A DNA stretch of 64,000 nucleotides from Polynucleobacter meluiroseus (GCF_900205755.1 NZ_OANS01000004.1:62001-126000), one strand, 5' to 3'; positions 33,184-44,442 are shown, counted from the first letter of the stretch. Made by a program: numbers and translations. Notes: generated from the sequence alone by a model not told the origin.

Positions 33184-33987
33184 TTAATTCAGGGATTGAG
33201 ACATTTCCTGAATCTTTTTCTTGAGTCGAGCCACGCTAGCATCACCGAGAGATTGGTCTCTCACTCGGTGATAGAGGTGGATCACCTCAGTCGCCCATGA
33301 GCCACTTTTTCTAGTGACGCCAGAATGCTCTAAGCGAAAGACAAAGTCTGCATCTTCATGTGCCCAGCCAACTAAATTTTCATCAAAGCCACCAATCGCT
33401 AACGCATCTGTTTTCCAACAGGACATATTGCAACCCTTAATGCGGCGCCAGAAAAAGCGCTTAAAGTGCCGCCAATTGCCATCACCACGCTTGAAGATCA
33501 GTTGCAAGAATTTATTAAGATCACCCTGTAAGCGGTAAGTCAAAATCTGACGCTTGAATTCTGAGAAATCCCAAGACTGTTTGGTTAATAACGCTTTACT
33601 CAGTTTGTCACTCAAGAGAATTCGGCTACCAGTGATAAGAAACTTTTTTTGTGCGAGTTTGCGATGTTGAGCCACAAAATCAGGTTGCGCAATACAGTCC
33701 CCGTCGATAAAGATGAGGTAACTCCCCGTCGAAGCTGCAATAGCATGATTTGCAATGCGGGTTTTGCGACAGCCGTCATCCTCCTGCCATACCTGAGTTA
33801 GTGGGACGCATGTTTTTGCTGCTAGCTCATCAATTACGAATTTGGTAGCCTCCTTAGAGCCATCATCAGCAACGATGATTTCGTAATCGGGATCTGTTTG
33901 AGTGCACAAGGAAAGAAGGCAGAGACGCAATGCCTCAGGCCAGTTATATGTAGCCACAATGACGGAAATTTTAAAAGGTGGCATCAA
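33184..33987 (-). CDS. Glycosyltransferase family 2
   Basis: A 267-residue GT-A fold enzyme. It has the N-terminal ISVIVATYNWPEALRLCLLS, the Asp pair in IIVADDGSKE, the DGDCIAQPDF motif (metal-binding DxD-like) and the WAHEDADFVFRLEHSG domain typical of the family's C-terminal half. The nucleotide sugar and acceptor are unknown; context suggests LPS core. It overlaps the upstream GT2 gene by 4 bp. Confidence 0.85.
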   Translation of the reverse strand: MMPPFKISVIVATYNWPEALRLCLLSLCTQTDPDYEIIVADDGSKEATKFVIDELAAKTCVPLTQVWQEDDGCRKTRIANHAIAASTGSYLIFIDGDCIAQPDFVAQHRKLAQKKFLITGSRILLSDKLSKALLTKQSWDFSEFKRQILTYRLQGDLNKFLQLIFKRGDGNWRHFKRFFWRRIKGCNMSCWKTDALAIGGFDENLVGWAHEDADFVFRLEHSGVTRKSGSWATEVIHLYHRVRDQSLGDASVARLKKKIQEMSQSLN

Positions 33988-34760
33988 GTTTGAGCGCTTT
34001 CAAGTTCAGCAGTTTGATTGAGTTTTCGGAGTTTTGTGTAGCGATAATACGATCCCTGCGCATTCGCAAAAGCCAGTGACAGCCCTTGAGGGCCATCTAA
34101 GAAACCGGCTCTCAGAATATAGGTCCTGATAAATGCCCAAGTCCCATGCGTTATCGGCGCTAAGATCGACGCTTTTTTGCCTTTCAGGAAAGCCTGCTTG
34201 GCGGAGTCTGTGGAATAGCGCTCCATTTTTGCTGTTACTTGAGCCGCATTCATGAAGCTGTAATGCAGCAGGGAGTTAGTTAATTTGGCCACTTGGCCAT
34301 TGGGAATCAGGCGCTCATGCACTAAATCATCCGAAAAACGGGCGGTGCCACGGCGAAATAGGCGCTCAACATAGTCTGGCGTCCAACCAGAATGGCGCAT
34401 AAAGCGCCCACAAAACCAAGATAGGCGCGGAATGGCAAAGCAGTCCACTCCAGCGGAATGGTGCATCGCTGTCAAAATCTCGGAGCGTAGTGCTGGAGTC
34501 AGCCTTTCATCAGCATCCAAAGAAAGTATCCAGTCGCCGGTGGCAAGGTCTAAAGCCCGGTTCTTTTGGGGCCCAAAACCCGGCCAATCTGCTGGTTGGG
34601 AGATCAGCGCACCATAGTTTTTGGCAATTTCTAGGGTGCCATCGTTGCTGGCTGTATCAACCACCACAATCTGCTGGGCAATCCCCTCTAAAGACGCTAG
34701 ACAGTCGCCTAAATTGGCCTGTTCATTGCGAGTGATGAGTATGACTGATAAGGTGGGCAT
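33984..34760 (-). CDS. Glycosyltransferase family 2, WaaE/KdtX-like
   Basis: A 258-residue GT2 enzyme. It carries [52 protein letters not shown] and [10 protein letters not shown], the typical WaaE/KdtX pattern of LPS core beta-1,4-glucosyltransferases. The [16 protein letters not shown] segment also fits. It is the first gene of the minus-strand unit and its start is 10 bp from divergent msbA, which fits a joint LPS role. Confidence 0.87.
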   Translation of the reverse strand: MPTLSVILITRNEQANLGDCLASLEGIAQQIVVVDTASNDGTLEIAKNYGALISQPADWPGFGPQKNRALDLATGDWILSLDADERLTPALRSEILTAMHHSAGVDCFAIPRLSWFCGRFMRHSGWTPDYVERLFRRGTARFSDDLVHERLIPNGQVAKLTNSLLHYSFMNAAQVTAKMERYSTDSAKQAFLKGKKASILAPITHGTWAFIRTYILRAGFLDGPQGLSLAFANAQGSYYRYTKLRKLNQTAELESAQT

Positions 34761-34770
34761 AATTCATTAT

Positions 34771-36534
34771 ATGAATGCTCTAGACCGTACTGCCCTAAAT
34801 CGCTTAACCGCCTATCTTAAGCCCCATATTGGGCTAATTATTGGATCTCTTATTGCCATGGCTTTTGTGGCGGGAGCCGAGACTTCGATCCCGGCCTTAA
34901 TGAAGCCATTACTGGATAAAGGCTTCACCGGAGAGCTAAATAGCAAGTTATGGCAAGTGCCTGTTTTTCTGGTGGGTTTGGCGGTAGTTCGCAGCTTAGC
35001 CCAATTTTTATCCAATTATTTACTCACGCGCGCTATCAACTCCGTGCTCCTGAAATTGCGTCAGGAGATGTTTCAAACATTGTTACAGGCTAGCACGGAG
35101 TTCTTTCAAAAGAACTCCGCATCGAACTTAATAAATGCGGTGGTGTTTGAGGTCAATAACGTCCTCACCATTATGGGTGGCATGCTCATCAGCCTCGTGA
35201 GAGATTCATTAACGGTCGTAGGCTTAATTGGCTATCTGATCTATTTAAATTGGCAGCTCACATTGGTAGTGTTAGGGATCTTTCCGATCATCGCTTTTGT
35301 GATGGGTAAGATCAATAAGCGTCTGCGTTCACTCAACCGTGAGCAGCAAAGCCTCACTAGTGAGTTGGCCTATATCGTAGAAGAGACCGCTGCGGGCTAC
35401 AAGATCGTCAAAGTGCATGGCGCTGAAGATTATGAGATGGGGCGATTTATGGAAAAAGCCGAACGCCTGCGCCAGTTTGCCTTGAAATCGGCGGTGGCAG
35501 GTGGGTTAAATCAACCCATCACCCAGTTGATTGCCTCAATGGCTTTATCGATCGTGCTGGTGATTGCCTTGATGCAATCGGCCTCTCAGGGAACGACGGT
35601 AGGTGGCTTTGCTGCGTTTGTCACAGCCATGATGCTGGTGATATCTCCGATTAAACACTTGGCGGATGTCAATCAACCCTTGCAGCGTGGTTTAACTGCC
35701 GCGGAAATGATCTTCGCTTTAATGGATCAGCCAGTGGAAGAGGCGGAATCCCGCAAGACCAATATGCAGGCTTTAGACAAGGCGCAGGGTGCGATTCGTT
35801 TTGAAGATGTGGGCTTTTCCTACCAGCAGGAAGTGGGGCGCAAAGATGCGCTTTCAGGTGTTAATTTAAATATCAAGCCTGGCGAGATCGTTGCTTTTGT
35901 TGGCCCCTCTGGTGGCGGTAAGTCCACCTTAGTGAATTTGTTGCCACGCTTCTTTAAGCCAACCAGTGGCCATATTTATTTGGATGACATTCCTCTTGAA
36001 AATATTGTGCTGGCTGATGTGCGTCGCCAAATAGCCTTCGTAAGTCAGGACGTGGTGCTATTTAATGACACGATCGCGGCCAACGTAGCTTATGGTTTAG
36101 GTAATGATGAAAAGATTGATCGGGCGCGTGTCAAGGCAGCGCTAGAGGCTGCCAATCTTGCCGTATTGATGGCCGAATTACCAGAAGGAATAGATACCTT
36201 AGTGGGGGATAACGGCAATCGACTTTCCGGCGGTCAACGTCAACGCATGGCCATTGCACGAGCCATTTATAAAAATGCACCGATCTTGATTTTGGACGAA
36301 GCCACGTCCGCACTTGATTCAGAGTCTGAGCGCCAAGTACAAGATGCTTTAGAGCATTTAATGGCAGGCAGAACTACCTTGGTAATCGCGCACCGTTTAT
36401 CTACCATCGAGAATGCAGATCGTATTGTGGTCTTAGATCATGGGCATGTTGTCGAGAATGGCTCACATGATGAATTGATCGCTCAAGATGGGTTGTATGC
36501 CAATTTACATCGCATTCAATTTGCCAATGCGTAA
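34771..36534 (+). CDS. msbA: Lipid A export ATP-binding/permease MsbA
   Basis: A 587-residue half-transporter that flips lipid A-core across the inner membrane. About six transmembrane helices span residues 20-300, with coupling region [19 protein letters not shown]. The nucleotide-binding domain has Walker [17 protein letters not shown]-loop [11 protein letters not shown], signature [16 protein letters not shown], Walker [16 protein letters not shown] and AHRLSTI. ATG 34771 is chosen; an upstream in-frame extension to 34621 would overlap the glycosyltransferase gene and has no family similarity. Confidence 0.95.
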   Translation: MNALDRTALNRLTAYLKPHIGLIIGSLIAMAFVAGAETSIPALMKPLLDKGFTGELNSKLWQVPVFLVGLAVVRSLAQFLSNYLLTRAINSVLLKLRQEMFQTLLQASTEFFQKNSASNLINAVVFEVNNVLTIMGGMLISLVRDSLTVVGLIGYLIYLNWQLTLVVLGIFPIIAFVMGKINKRLRSLNREQQSLTSELAYIVEETAAGYKIVKVHGAEDYEMGRFMEKAERLRQFALKSAVAGGLNQPITQLIASMALSIVLVIALMQSASQGTTVGGFAAFVTAMMLVISPIKHLADVNQPLQRGLTAAEMIFALMDQPVEEAESRKTNMQALDKAQGAIRFEDVGFSYQQEVGRKDALSGVNLNIKPGEIVAFVGPSGGGKSTLVNLLPRFFKPTSGHIYLDDIPLENIVLADVRRQIAFVSQDVVLFNDTIAANVAYGLGNDEKIDRARVKAALEAANLAVLMAELPEGIDTLVGDNGNRLSGGQRQRMAIARAIYKNAPILILDEATSALDSESERQVQDALEHLMAGRTTLVIAHRLSTIENADRIVVLDHGHVVENGSHDELIAQDGLYANLHRIQFANA

Positions 36535-36946
36535 AAGCAGAATCGTCCTAGTGCCGCTATTGCTGGTCCTAAGCTATGCATCGTCAGCCTTTGCCGAGTG
36601 GATTGACTACGCTGATGCTTCTACTAAGGGCAGTGCTGTGACTTTTTCAACCTCAAGTCTTAAGCAATTTGATGATGTTCATTACGCGGTAACCGTATTC
36701 ACCAATTACAACGCCGTGCAGACGATTGAGCTTAATAAGCGCAAGATTCAATATGAATCCAAGTCAGAGACCCAGCTGTTTGGTTGCGAGACTCAGGATT
36801 TTGCTTTGGGTGACTATGAGCTTTACCAAAACAAAAATGCTACTGGCTCAAAAACGGTAGTCAATCAAAAAGAAATTATCTGGAATCCAGTCGCTCCTAA
36901 AACTCTACAGATGGAACTTTTGCGGAAATTCTGTCGAGCGATTTAA
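36527..36946 (+). CDS. Exported surface-adhesin-E-like protein
   Basis: A 139-residue protein with a signal peptide ([19 protein letters not shown]) and a small beta-rich mature domain starting EWIDYADAS. The pattern of a Trp-Ile/Val opening, two Cys (CETQ and FCRAI) and [13 protein letters not shown] suits the surface-adhesin protein E family. The start overlaps the end of msbA by 8 bp, so translation is coupled. The role in the envelope is unknown. Its stop overlaps the convergent rng gene end by 4 bp. Confidence 0.7.
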   Translation: MRKSRIVLVPLLLVLSYASSAFAEWIDYADASTKGSAVTFSTSSLKQFDDVHYAVTVFTNYNAVQTIELNKRKIQYESKSETQLFGCETQDFALGDYELYQNKNATGSKTVVNQKEIIWNPVAPKTLQMELLRKFCRAI

Positions 36947-38406
36947 CTAAGAACAATATCGTATTGTTCTTGGCGAAAGCTACCTTCGGCTTGTAGTGTG
37001 ATGGGTTTGTTAATAAAGTCACCCAACTGCGCCAAAAAGCGATTTTCTTCTTCCAGAAATAAATCAATTACGTCGGGAGAAGCCACGATACGGAACTCCC
37101 GTGGATTAAATTGGCGATGTTCACGTACGATTTCTCTTAAGATTTCATAGCAAATGGTTTGCGCGGTTTTTACTTCACCTTTACCAGCACAAGTGGCGCA
37201 GGGCTCACAAGTAATGTGAGCCAAAGATTCGCGGGTACGTTTGCGGGTCATCTCCACTAATCCTAGGGTGGAGAATTCGCTGATGGAGGAGCGGGCGTGA
37301 TCGCGCTCTAAATTGCGCTTGAGCTCCTGTAGAACCGAGTCTTGATGATCTTTGCTCAGCATGTCGATGAAATCAATAATGATGATGCCACCGAGGTTTC
37401 GCAGGCGCAGCTGCCGAGCGATAGCCTGAGCAGCTTCGAGATTGGTTTTAAATACTGTGGCATCTAGATTGCGTGCACCCACATAACTTCCGGTGTTCAC
37501 ATCAATGGTGGTCATGGATTCAGTCTGATCAATCATCAAATAACCACCAGACTTGAGATCAACGCGGCGACCTAAGGCCTTATTAATCTCCGTATCAACA
37601 TCAAAAAAATCGAAGAGCGCGCGCTCGCCACGGTGCAGGCTCAATTTGCCCAGCAGATTGGGCATGTAATCTTTAGCAAAGGCAGTGAGCTTCTCAAAAT
37701 TTTCCGCAGAGTCAATCCGAATTTGTGCGGTCTCTTCACCTGCGACATCCCTGAGAACTCGCTCAGCCAAACTGAGGTCCTGATACAGCAGACTAGGGGC
37801 TGACTGATGATTGACTGCCTCACGGATCTTTTCCCAGGTTGTCCGAAGATAGAGCATATCGTGCACCAACTCTGTATCTGTTGCATCTTGGGCGCTGGTG
37901 CGCACGATAATTCCGCCTTTTTCGTCAGCAGGCATTAGGCTGGCTAAACGCGACTTGATTGCTTCGCGTTCTTCGGGTTTATCAATACGTTGAGATACGC
38001 CAATATATTTTTCAGAGGCAGCATCACTACCCGCTGGAGGCAAATAGACAAGGTTGCGACCGGCAATGCTGAGCTGGGTGGTGAGGCGCGCACCCTTAGT
38101 TCCTAAGGGATCTTTGAGAACCTGCACCAAGACGTTTTGCCCCTCGAAGAGCAGCTTCTCAATTTGTGCCTGAGGATTATTCTGAATAATATCGGCTACG
38201 TGGATGAAAGCTGTGCGTTCCAAACCGACTTCAATAAAAGCAGATTGCATACCTGGCAGCACGCGTACGACTTTAGCTAGATAGATATTGCCGACGATAC
38301 CGCGTTGGCGAGTGCGCTCAATTTGCAATTCCTGCACCGCTCCTTGCTGAATCAAAGCAACCCGAGTCTCTTGCGGTGTGATGTTGATCAGGATCTCTTC
38401 GGTCAT
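36943..38406 (-). CDS. rng: Ribonuclease G
   Basis: A 487-residue endoribonuclease of the RNase E/G family that matures 16S rRNA 5' ends and takes part in mRNA decay. The S1-like domain is near residues 35-120 (RQRGIVGNIYLAKVVRVLPG, SAFIEVGLERTAFI). The catalytic region has TIDVNTGSYVGARNLD and GGIIIIDFIDM (metal-binding Asp residues), and the Zn-link CEPCATCAGKG. A GTG 4 codons upstream (38418) overlapping the maf stop is an alternative start. It is the last gene of the long minus-strand row. Confidence 0.93.
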   Translation of the reverse strand: MTEEILINITPQETRVALIQQGAVQELQIERTRQRGIVGNIYLAKVVRVLPGMQSAFIEVGLERTAFIHVADIIQNNPQAQIEKLLFEGQNVLVQVLKDPLGTKGARLTTQLSIAGRNLVYLPPAGSDAASEKYIGVSQRIDKPEEREAIKSRLASLMPADEKGGIIVRTSAQDATDTELVHDMLYLRTTWEKIREAVNHQSAPSLLYQDLSLAERVLRDVAGEETAQIRIDSAENFEKLTAFAKDYMPNLLGKLSLHRGERALFDFFDVDTEINKALGRRVDLKSGGYLMIDQTESMTTIDVNTGSYVGARNLDATVFKTNLEAAQAIARQLRLRNLGGIIIIDFIDMLSKDHQDSVLQELKRNLERDHARSSISEFSTLGLVEMTRKRTRESLAHITCEPCATCAGKGEVKTAQTICYEILREIVREHRQFNPREFRIVASPDVIDLFLEEENRFLAQLGDFINKPITLQAEGSFRQEQYDIVLS

Positions 38407-38414
38407 ATAGGGGG

Positions 38415-39038
38415 TCACTTACGGATCACTTTAGCGTGATCCAATAGCCGGTTCACTTCAAATATAGGAAGTCCCATGATACCGCTATAGCTTCCGTTAA
38501 TTGAGGGAATAAAAGTAGCGCCTAGACCCTGAATTCCATAAGCGCCAGCTTTGCCTAGCGGCTCACCACTAGCGATATAGCGTGTTATCTCTGAATCTGA
38601 TAAAGATGCAAAAGTCACCTCAGAAACCTGTACTGATACAAGGGGCGCACTGTCAGGCTCAATTTGTAAGGCAACTGCGGTGAGAATCTGATGTGTTTTG
38701 CCGCTCAGCATCCTCAGAATGCGCGCCGCATCCATGGCATCAGCAGGCTTGCCTAAAATTTCTCCTACGATGCTTTCGGGCAAGCTAACGGTAGTGTCAG
38801 CACTCAAGATTGGAGCCCAGGGTAACAAGCGCTGCTGCCAGCGTAAACACGCCAGTTCACTCTTGGCTAGCGTAACGCGTTGCACATAGTCATGTGCTTT
38901 TTCATAGGGCAGGGGGGTTTCTAAACTCTCAGTATCTTCACCTGCTTTGGCTATGAGCATCTCATAACGAACCCCCATTTGCGTGAGGAGTTCTTGCCGG
39001 CGGGGACTTTGTGAGGCGAGGTAAATGAACGTGAACAT
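38415..39038 (-). CDS. maf: Maf nucleotide pyrophosphatase, YhdE type
   Basis: A 207-residue Maf-family enzyme that hydrolyses non-canonical or excess nucleotides (dTTP/UTP class by sequence). It starts with YLASQSPRRQELLTQMGV, has ILSADTTVSL, GKPADAMDAARILRMLSGKTH and the YhdE-type ending YGIQGLGATFIPSINGSYSG. It is 29 bp from rlmH. Specificity is inferred from the QGxGATFI motif. Confidence 0.9.
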   Translation of the reverse strand: MFTFIYLASQSPRRQELLTQMGVRYEMLIAKAGEDTESLETPLPYEKAHDYVQRVTLAKSELACLRWQQRLLPWAPILSADTTVSLPESIVGEILGKPADAMDAARILRMLSGKTHQILTAVALQIEPDSAPLVSVQVSEVTFASLSDSEITRYIASGEPLGKAGAYGIQGLGATFIPSINGSYSGIMGLPIFEVNRLLDHAKVIRK

Positions 39039-39067
39039 GATGCGATTTTAACTTCCGTTAAAAAGAC

Positions 39068-39511
39068 TTATTCACGGTGATAGGGGTGGCCTTGCAAAAT
39101 AGTCCAGGCGCGATACAGTTGCTCAACGAGCAATAACCTTGCCATTGCGTGTGGCAGCGTCAGGCTCGAGAGGCGCCAGAGCGCTTGTGCACTGTCTTTA
39201 AGGTTGGCATCAAGGCCATCCGCGCCGCCAATTAAGAAAGCAACATCTAGACCCGTTTGGCGCCAATGAGCAAGTTGGGTCGCGATATTTTGGGTGGTGA
39301 GATCTTTGCCTCGCTCGTCCAAAGCAATTACGTGCGCACCCTTGGGAATAGCAGCGGCAATCTTCACGGCTTCTTTGGCAGGCGTAAGATCTGGTTTGAG
39401 TTCTTTAATCTCAATGCTGCAATCTGCAGGCATGCGTTTGAGGTAGTCCTGTGTCACTGACGCAACCCAGTCAGGCATTTTGTGGCCAACCGCAATGATC
39501 GTTAAACGCAT
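39068..39511 (-). CDS. rlmH: 23S rRNA pseudouridine1915 N3-methyltransferase RlmH
   Basis: A 147-residue SPOUT methyltransferase using SAM to methylate Psi1915 in helix 69. Landmarks: [14 protein letters not shown] at the start, [25 protein letters not shown] and the C-terminal [20 protein letters not shown], which includes the catalytic tail. The usual rsfS-rlmH linkage is kept (13 bp gap). Confidence 0.95.
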   Translation of the reverse strand: MRLTIIAVGHKMPDWVASVTQDYLKRMPADCSIEIKELKPDLTPAKEAVKIAAAIPKGAHVIALDERGKDLTTQNIATQLAHWRQTGLDVAFLIGGADGLDANLKDSAQALWRLSSLTLPHAMARLLLVEQLYRAWTILQGHPYHRE

Positions 39512-39524
39512 GCTTAGGGACTAC

Positions 39525-39917
39525 TTAGTCTGCGTCGTCGTCAGGTTCGCTGGCTTTAGCCAGTCCTTTGTCGCTAGCTAATTTAACGCGTACGGGCTTA
39601 GCGCCCCACATACCTTCCAGCTGGTAGTACTGACGCAATAGCGGCTGCAAAATATGCACCACAATATCTCCGCAGTCGACCAAGACCCACTCGCCAGTCT
39701 CTAAGCCTTCGACAGAAATCACTTCTCCACCCTTAGCATTGACATCTTCTTTTACGCACATCGCCAAGGAGCGGGTCTGCCGATTGCTCGTACCCGTAGC
39801 GATGATCACACGATCAAACAAGTCGGTAAGTTTGGTAGTGTCGTATACCCGAATGTCTTGGGCTTTGACGTCTTCCAAGGAATCAATGATGATGCGTTGT
39901 AATTTTTTTAAATCCAT
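39525..39917 (-). CDS. rsfS: Ribosome silencing factor RsfS
   Basis: A 130-residue protein that binds L14 and blocks subunit joining when nutrients are low. Core: IIDSLEDVKAQDIRVYDT, DRVIIATGTSNRQTRSLA, EGLETGEWVLVDCGDIVVHI and FYxLE-like YYQLEGMW. The C-terminal acidic tail is ordinary. It is followed by rlmH and preceded by nadD in the standard order. Confidence 0.95.
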   Translation of the reverse strand: MDLKKLQRIIIDSLEDVKAQDIRVYDTTKLTDLFDRVIIATGTSNRQTRSLAMCVKEDVNAKGGEVISVEGLETGEWVLVDCGDIVVHILQPLLRQYYQLEGMWGAKPVRVKLASDKGLAKASEPDDDAD

Positions 39918-40000
39918 AATGTATTAATAACTTCTTCTATTTTTAGGTTGCTGTTGAATTGCTTGTAACTGAGTTGGTATATGGGTTGATCTTAGCTTGA

Positions 40001-40681
40001 TTACTTGTATAAACCTAGATTTGTGATGATTTCTAATGCATGGCTCGGAATTTGCGCTGTTGCTAGGGTATCGGCTGCGCTAGTTTTGAGAGATTGGCGA
40101 ATGTCGGTCGAGGAAAGGTCTACTGAAAGGCTCTCATCTAGGTAGATGCGGCCAAAGGGGGTATTTTCAAGGTCTGCGGCGCTTTGACTGCGATGCGCAT
40201 CTAAAAAAGACTTGATTTCAGGGCTTAACTCGCTTCCTAGGGAGTGATGTGGTCTGCTTGCCACTGATAAATGCACATAATCGAGCAATTCTTGCCAAGA
40301 ATGCCAAGTAGCTAAATTCAGCAAAGAGTCCGCGCCCATTAACCAAATGAGACTGGTTTCTGAGCTATAACGGGTCCTTAATGTTTTAACAGTATCGAGG
40401 GTATAACTGGGCCCTATGCGGTCGATTTCCAGTCGATCTATCCCAATCTGTGTCGGAATCTGAGCGTAGAGAAAAGCTCTCGCCAAATCCGCTGCCGCCG
40501 CCTCAGTGAGTTGATAACGAATTTCAGCCGGCGTGATGTCGATCCCTTTTTGCCATGGCTCACCACTCGGCACCAAAAGCAACTCATCAAGTTCAAAGAG
40601 TTTGGCAAAATGGGTAGCAAGTTTTAGATGTCCTAGATGGGGCGGATCGAAAGTGCCGCCTAAGATGCCGATGGTTTTCAT
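40001..40681 (-). CDS. nadD: Nicotinate-nucleotide adenylyltransferase NadD
   Basis: A 226-residue enzyme forming deamido-NAD from NaMN and ATP. It has [20 protein letters not shown] (about 4-23, nucleotidyltransferase HxGH), the [11 protein letters not shown] strand and the [11 protein letters not shown] motif near the end. It overlaps hemF by 4 bp. Confidence 0.94.
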   Translation of the reverse strand: MKTIGILGGTFDPPHLGHLKLATHFAKLFELDELLLVPSGEPWQKGIDITPAEIRYQLTEAAAADLARAFLYAQIPTQIGIDRLEIDRIGPSYTLDTVKTLRTRYSSETSLIWLMGADSLLNLATWHSWQELLDYVHLSVASRPHHSLGSELSPEIKSFLDAHRSQSAADLENTPFGRIYLDESLSVDLSSTDIRQSLKTSAADTLATAQIPSHALEIITNLGLYK

Positions 40682-41628
40682 ACTGCTAACCAGTTGCGTG
40701 GTTTGAGATAATATTCATAGAGCTTGGCCTCGGGACTGCCTGGCTTGGGCTCCCAGTTGTACCACCACTGCACTACAGGCGGCATGGACATTAGGATGGA
40801 TTCAGTACGACCCCCTGAATGCAGGCCGAAAATGGTGCCGCGATCAAAGATCAGGTTGTATTCTACGTAGCGACCGCGACGATATTCCTGAAAAGATTTT
40901 TGTTCCGCAGTAAAAGGCGTTTGATATCGGCGCTCGACTATCGGCAAGTAAGCCTTGATAAAAGCATCACCCACCGCCCTTGTCAAAGCAAAACTCTGAT
41001 CAAAACCTAAGGTATTAAAGTCATCAAAAAAAATGCCGCCGATACCGCGTGGCTCTTCACGATGCTTTAAATAAAAATACTCATCACACCAATTTTTAAA
41101 CTGGGGATACAGCGCTTCACCAAAGGGATCTAAGGCGTCTTTTGCGGACTGATGAAAGTGTTTGCAGTCCTCATCAACTCCGTAGTAAGGGGTCATATCA
41201 AAGCCACCACCAAACCACCAAACGGGTTCTTTATCGGGGGCCTGTGCGATAAAGCAGCGTACGTTCATGTGCGTCGTAGGGATGTGTGGATTACGCGGAT
41301 GAAATACTAGTGATAGGCCTAATGCCTCAAAACTACGACCCGCAAGTTCAGGTCGATGATGAGTGGCGGAAGGCGGCATTTGCTGACCACGAACATGAGA
41401 AAACCCCACTCCCGCTTTTTCTAAAATGGCACCATTTTCTAAGATGCAAGTACGACCATAACCTTGCAGCTTGCTGTCCTCTGGTTTAGTCCAGTCATCC
41501 GCAATAAATACCTTGCCGTCGATGGCGCTCATTGCCAAAGTAATGCGCTCTTGCAAGCCCAAAAAGTAGTCTTTTAAGGCAATGATATCAATCTGCGTGG
41601 CTTGCTCAGGGCTTTGATTGGCGGACAC
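40678..41628 (-). CDS. hemF: Oxygen-dependent coproporphyrinogen III oxidase
   Basis: A 316-residue haem-synthesis enzyme converting coproporphyrinogen III to protoporphyrinogen IX with O2. The family signature [15 protein letters not shown] is visible (about 137-151), with [10 protein letters not shown] before it and [13 protein letters not shown] after it, plus [19 protein letters not shown]. It implies aerobic growth. It lies between purD and nadD, with a 20-bp gap to purD. Confidence 0.96.
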   Translation of the reverse strand: MSANQSPEQATQIDIIALKDYFLGLQERITLAMSAIDGKVFIADDWTKPEDSKLQGYGRTCILENGAILEKAGVGFSHVRGQQMPPSATHHRPELAGRSFEALGLSLVFHPRNPHIPTTHMNVRCFIAQAPDKEPVWWFGGGFDMTPYYGVDEDCKHFHQSAKDALDPFGEALYPQFKNWCDEYFYLKHREEPRGIGGIFFDDFNTLGFDQSFALTRAVGDAFIKAYLPIVERRYQTPFTAEQKSFQEYRRGRYVEYNLIFDRGTIFGLHSGGRTESILMSMPPVVQWWYNWEPKPGSPEAKLYEYYLKPRNWLAV

Positions 41629-41648
41629 GGGATCTCTATTTGACTGCG

Positions 41649-42926
41649 TTACTTAACAGCACGATAGCCAATATCTTGCCGATACTGCATACCATCGAAA
41701 TGGATTTTGGCGATAGCTTCATAGGCTTTTTGCTGAGCCCCCCGTACCGTGTCTGAAAGCCCAACCACGCACAGCACGCGCCCCCCAGAGCTCACTAATT
41801 TACCGCCCTCTAACTTGGTACCCGCATGAAAGGTAAGCTGGTCTTCTGTGTCTGGTGCGATGCCAGTGATTGCATCCTCTGTGCGCGGCGTCTCGGGATA
41901 ATTTTTTGCGGCAACCACGACGCCTAAGGCAGTGCGTCGATCCCAATCTAAATCAACAGTATTGAGTGTGCCGTCCACAGCGTGATCCAGCACGTTAAGC
42001 AAGTCACTGCGTAAGCGTGCCATGATCGGTTGCGTTTCTGGGTCACCCATACGACAATTAAATTCTAAGCACTTGATTTTTCCATCAGGAGTAATCATTA
42101 AACCGGCGTATAAGAAACCGGTGTATGGCAAGCCGTCGGCTTCCATGCCTCTCACGGTGGGCATGATGACTTCACGCAGAGCACGCGCATGAATTTCAGG
42201 AGTGACTACGGGGGCGGGGGAGTAAGCACCCATACCACCAGTGTTGGGGCCTTGGTCGCCATCCAGTAAGCGTTTGTGATCTTGACTGGTCGCTAGCGCT
42301 AAAGCATTTTTACCGTCTACCAAGACAATAAAGCTAGCTTCTTCTCCAGTAAGAAATTCTTCGATGACCACGCGGGCACCTGCATTACCTAATTTGTTAT
42401 CGGCCAGCATCATATCTACTGCAGCATGAGCCTCGGCCAAGTTCATGGCGACGACGACGCCTTTACCGGCAGCCAAACCATCTGCTTTAATCACGATAGG
42501 TGCGCCCTTGGCATCTATGTAGGCGTGAGCCTCGAGCGTACTAGAAAAGGTTTGATAGTCCGCCGTCGGAATGCCATGCCGCTTCATGAATGCTTTGGAA
42601 AAATCTTTCGAGGATTCAAGTTGAGCAGCTAATTGCGTTGGTCCAAAAATACGCAAACCATTGGCCCGAAAGAGATCCACGATGCCAGCAGCTAACGGAG
42701 CCTCTGGCCCAACAACGGTCAGATGAATCTTTTCACGTTTGGCAAAATCAACCAACTCTTGGAGACCTGAGATAGGAAGGTTAGTAATGCCAGCAGCCGT
42801 TTGTTTGGCAGTAGCAGTTCCACCGTTACCGGGGGCAACATAGACAGTTTGCACTTGGGGAGACTGTGCCAGTTTCCACGCTAATGCATGTTCGCGACCA
42901 CCGGAGCCAACTAGAAGAATTTTCAT
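41649..42926 (-). CDS. purD: Phosphoribosylamine-glycine ligase
   Basis: A 425-residue ATP-grasp enzyme, step 2 of purine synthesis. It starts [19 protein letters not shown], has [14 protein letters not shown], the ATP-grasp [37 protein letters not shown] and [16 protein letters not shown]. Full length. Confidence 0.96.
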   Translation of the reverse strand: MKILLVGSGGREHALAWKLAQSPQVQTVYVAPGNGGTATAKQTAAGITNLPISGLQELVDFAKREKIHLTVVGPEAPLAAGIVDLFRANGLRIFGPTQLAAQLESSKDFSKAFMKRHGIPTADYQTFSSTLEAHAYIDAKGAPIVIKADGLAAGKGVVVAMNLAEAHAAVDMMLADNKLGNAGARVVIEEFLTGEEASFIVLVDGKNALALATSQDHKRLLDGDQGPNTGGMGAYSPAPVVTPEIHARALREVIMPTVRGMEADGLPYTGFLYAGLMITPDGKIKCLEFNCRMGDPETQPIMARLRSDLLNVLDHAVDGTLNTVDLDWDRRTALGVVVAAKNYPETPRTEDAITGIAPDTEDQLTFHAGTKLEGGKLVSSGGRVLCVVGLSDTVRGAQQKAYEAIAKIHFDGMQYRQDIGYRAVK

Positions 42927-42993
42927 ATCAATAAAGGAATGGGTTGAATGAGATCAATAAGGAGATCATGAAAGAGATTTAATCGTATTGACA

Positions 42994-43713
42994 TTACAAA
43001 GCAGCATTACTAAATACATCTTGCACATCATCTAGATTTTCGAGGGCATCGAGTAATTTCTGCATGCTTTCGGCTTGATCACCCTCAAGGGCGATTTCAT
43101 TTTCGGGGCGCATGGTGACCGTTGCCAGTTCAGCTTTTAGGCCTGCATGAATTAAAGCATCTTGTATCGTTGAAAAATCATGAACTGGAGTTAATACCTC
43201 AAGAGAGCCATCCTCGTGGGTCATGACATCATCTGCACCAGCATCTAAGGCCGCTTCCATTAATTGATCTTCGTTAGTGCCGGGAGCAAACAGCATCTGA
43301 CCACAATGTTTAAACAGAAACGCAACGGATCCTTCGGCACCCATGTTGCCACCGTTTTTTGCAAAGGCATGGCGTACCTCAGCAACTGTGCGGGTGCGAT
43401 TATCAGTCAGGCAATCCACAATGACCGCTGCGCCGTTGATGCCGTAACCCTCATAGCGAATCTCTTCATAATTCACACCTTCGAGGGAGCCAGTACCACG
43501 CGCAACCGCTCTTTGCACGTTGTCATTGGGCATATTGGCGTCTTTGGCTTTATCAATTGCTAGTCGCAAACGGGGATTGGTGGCAAGATCACCGCCGCCT
43601 AATTTGGCGGCTACGGTAATTTCTTTAATGAGTTTGGTCCATATCTTGCCGCGCTTTTCGTCTTGTCGACCCTTGCGGTGCTGAATATTGGCCCATTTTG
43701 AATGGCCAGCCAT
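42994..43713 (-). CDS. YebC/PmpR-family protein
   Basis: A 239-residue member of the YebC/PmpR/TACO1 family, which helps ribosomes through difficult stretches or acts as a regulator. It starts [20 protein letters not shown] and has [17 protein letters not shown] and [19 protein letters not shown]. It is first in the minus-strand row, 67 bp before purD. Confidence 0.93.
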   Translation of the reverse strand: MAGHSKWANIQHRKGRQDEKRGKIWTKLIKEITVAAKLGGGDLATNPRLRLAIDKAKDANMPNDNVQRAVARGTGSLEGVNYEEIRYEGYGINGAAVIVDCLTDNRTRTVAEVRHAFAKNGGNMGAEGSVAFLFKHCGQMLFAPGTNEDQLMEAALDAGADDVMTHEDGSLEVLTPVHDFSTIQDALIHAGLKAELATVTMRPENEIALEGDQAESMQKLLDALENLDDVQDVFSNAAL

Positions 43714-43798
43714 ACTGGTGAAATCCTTCTACTGAATTAAGCTAAGGCATCTATTTTAAGGGCTTCTACCCCAAAGGATGTCAGTCCTTACTCTTTTT

Positions 43799-43827
43799 TT
43801 GTTACACTCTCACCTCTTAGCAATAAG
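43799..43827 (+). promoter_or_regulatory. Candidate promoter of tRNA-Leu
   Basis: TTGTTA (43799-43804) and AATAAG (43822-43827) are separated by 17 bp and lie about 30 nt before the tRNA. The -10 match is moderate. Confidence 0.4.
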
Positions 43828-43855
43828 AAATGCAGTTTTTCCTCTGCAAACACCT

Positions 43856-43940
43856 GCCCCGGTGATGGAATTGGTAGACGTGCCGGATTCAAAATCCGGT
43901 GCCGCAAGGCGTGGCGGTTCGAGTCCGCCCCGGGGCACCA
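43856..43940 (+). tRNA. tRNA-Leu (anticodon CAA)
   Basis: An 85-nt class II tRNA: acceptor GCCCCGG/CCGGGGC, anticodon stem CCGGA/TCCGG with loop TTCAAAA (CAA), a long variable arm, T-arm GGCGGTTCGAGTCCGCC and an encoded CCA. It reads UUG codons. Confidence 0.95.
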
Positions 43941-44058
43941 GCGCTTTATATCTCATTTCAGCCAATCACCGCTCGGTATCTTCCGAGCCTGCGCTATATT
44001 GATAGAATTGTTAATTCAGTGGGTTCAAAACCCTAACTTCTATTCTTAAGTGCGCACC

Positions 44059-44442
44059 ATGACCCCTTCGCAGACCTCTGTTGAATTAACAGAAATCATT
44101 TTTCCAGAGCATTGCAATCATTACGGCACCTTATTCGCCGGCAACGGACTGTTGTTAATGTCAAAAGCCGCCTTTCTGGCAGCACGCAACTTCGCTGATT
44201 CCAATATGGTGATTGTGAAATGCTCGGACGCAGAGTTTTTGGCTCCCGTTCCACAAGGTCGAGTACTCACCCTGCATGCCGAAGTGACCAGAGTGGGGCG
44301 CACCTCTCTGACGGTGACTGTCAGTGGCCATTCAAAAGACTTAGGCGGTCTTGCCGAGCCGGTTCTTAAAGCCCAATTTGAAATGGTAGCGGTGGACGCA
44401 CAAGGTAAGCCGCAGGAAATTACCAAATCCATTACCTCATAA
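44059..44442 (+). CDS. Acyl-CoA thioesterase, hotdog fold
   Basis: A 127-residue hotdog-fold thioesterase of the YciA/cytosolic acyl-CoA hydrolase type. It has VELTEIIFPEHCNHYGTLFAG (the H-x-N-x-x-G-x-L/F motif with catalytic Asn or Asp region), MSKAAFLAARNFA and VGRTSLTVTVSG. It lies 36 bp before prpC and may be co-transcribed, so it could tune propionyl-CoA or related acyl-CoA pools; this is inference. A GTG at 44050 is in frame. Confidence 0.82.
   Translation: MTPSQTSVELTEIIFPEHCNHYGTLFAGNGLLLMSKAAFLAARNFADSNMVIVKCSDAEFLAPVPQGRVLTLHAEVTRVGRTSLTVTVSGHSKDLGGLAEPVLKAQFEMVAVDAQGKPQEITKSITS

Noticed and set aside
34621-34770. Upstream in-frame extension of msbA
   Set aside because: It overlaps the divergent glycosyltransferase gene and adds no MsbA-like sequence; ATG 34771 fits the family N-terminus.
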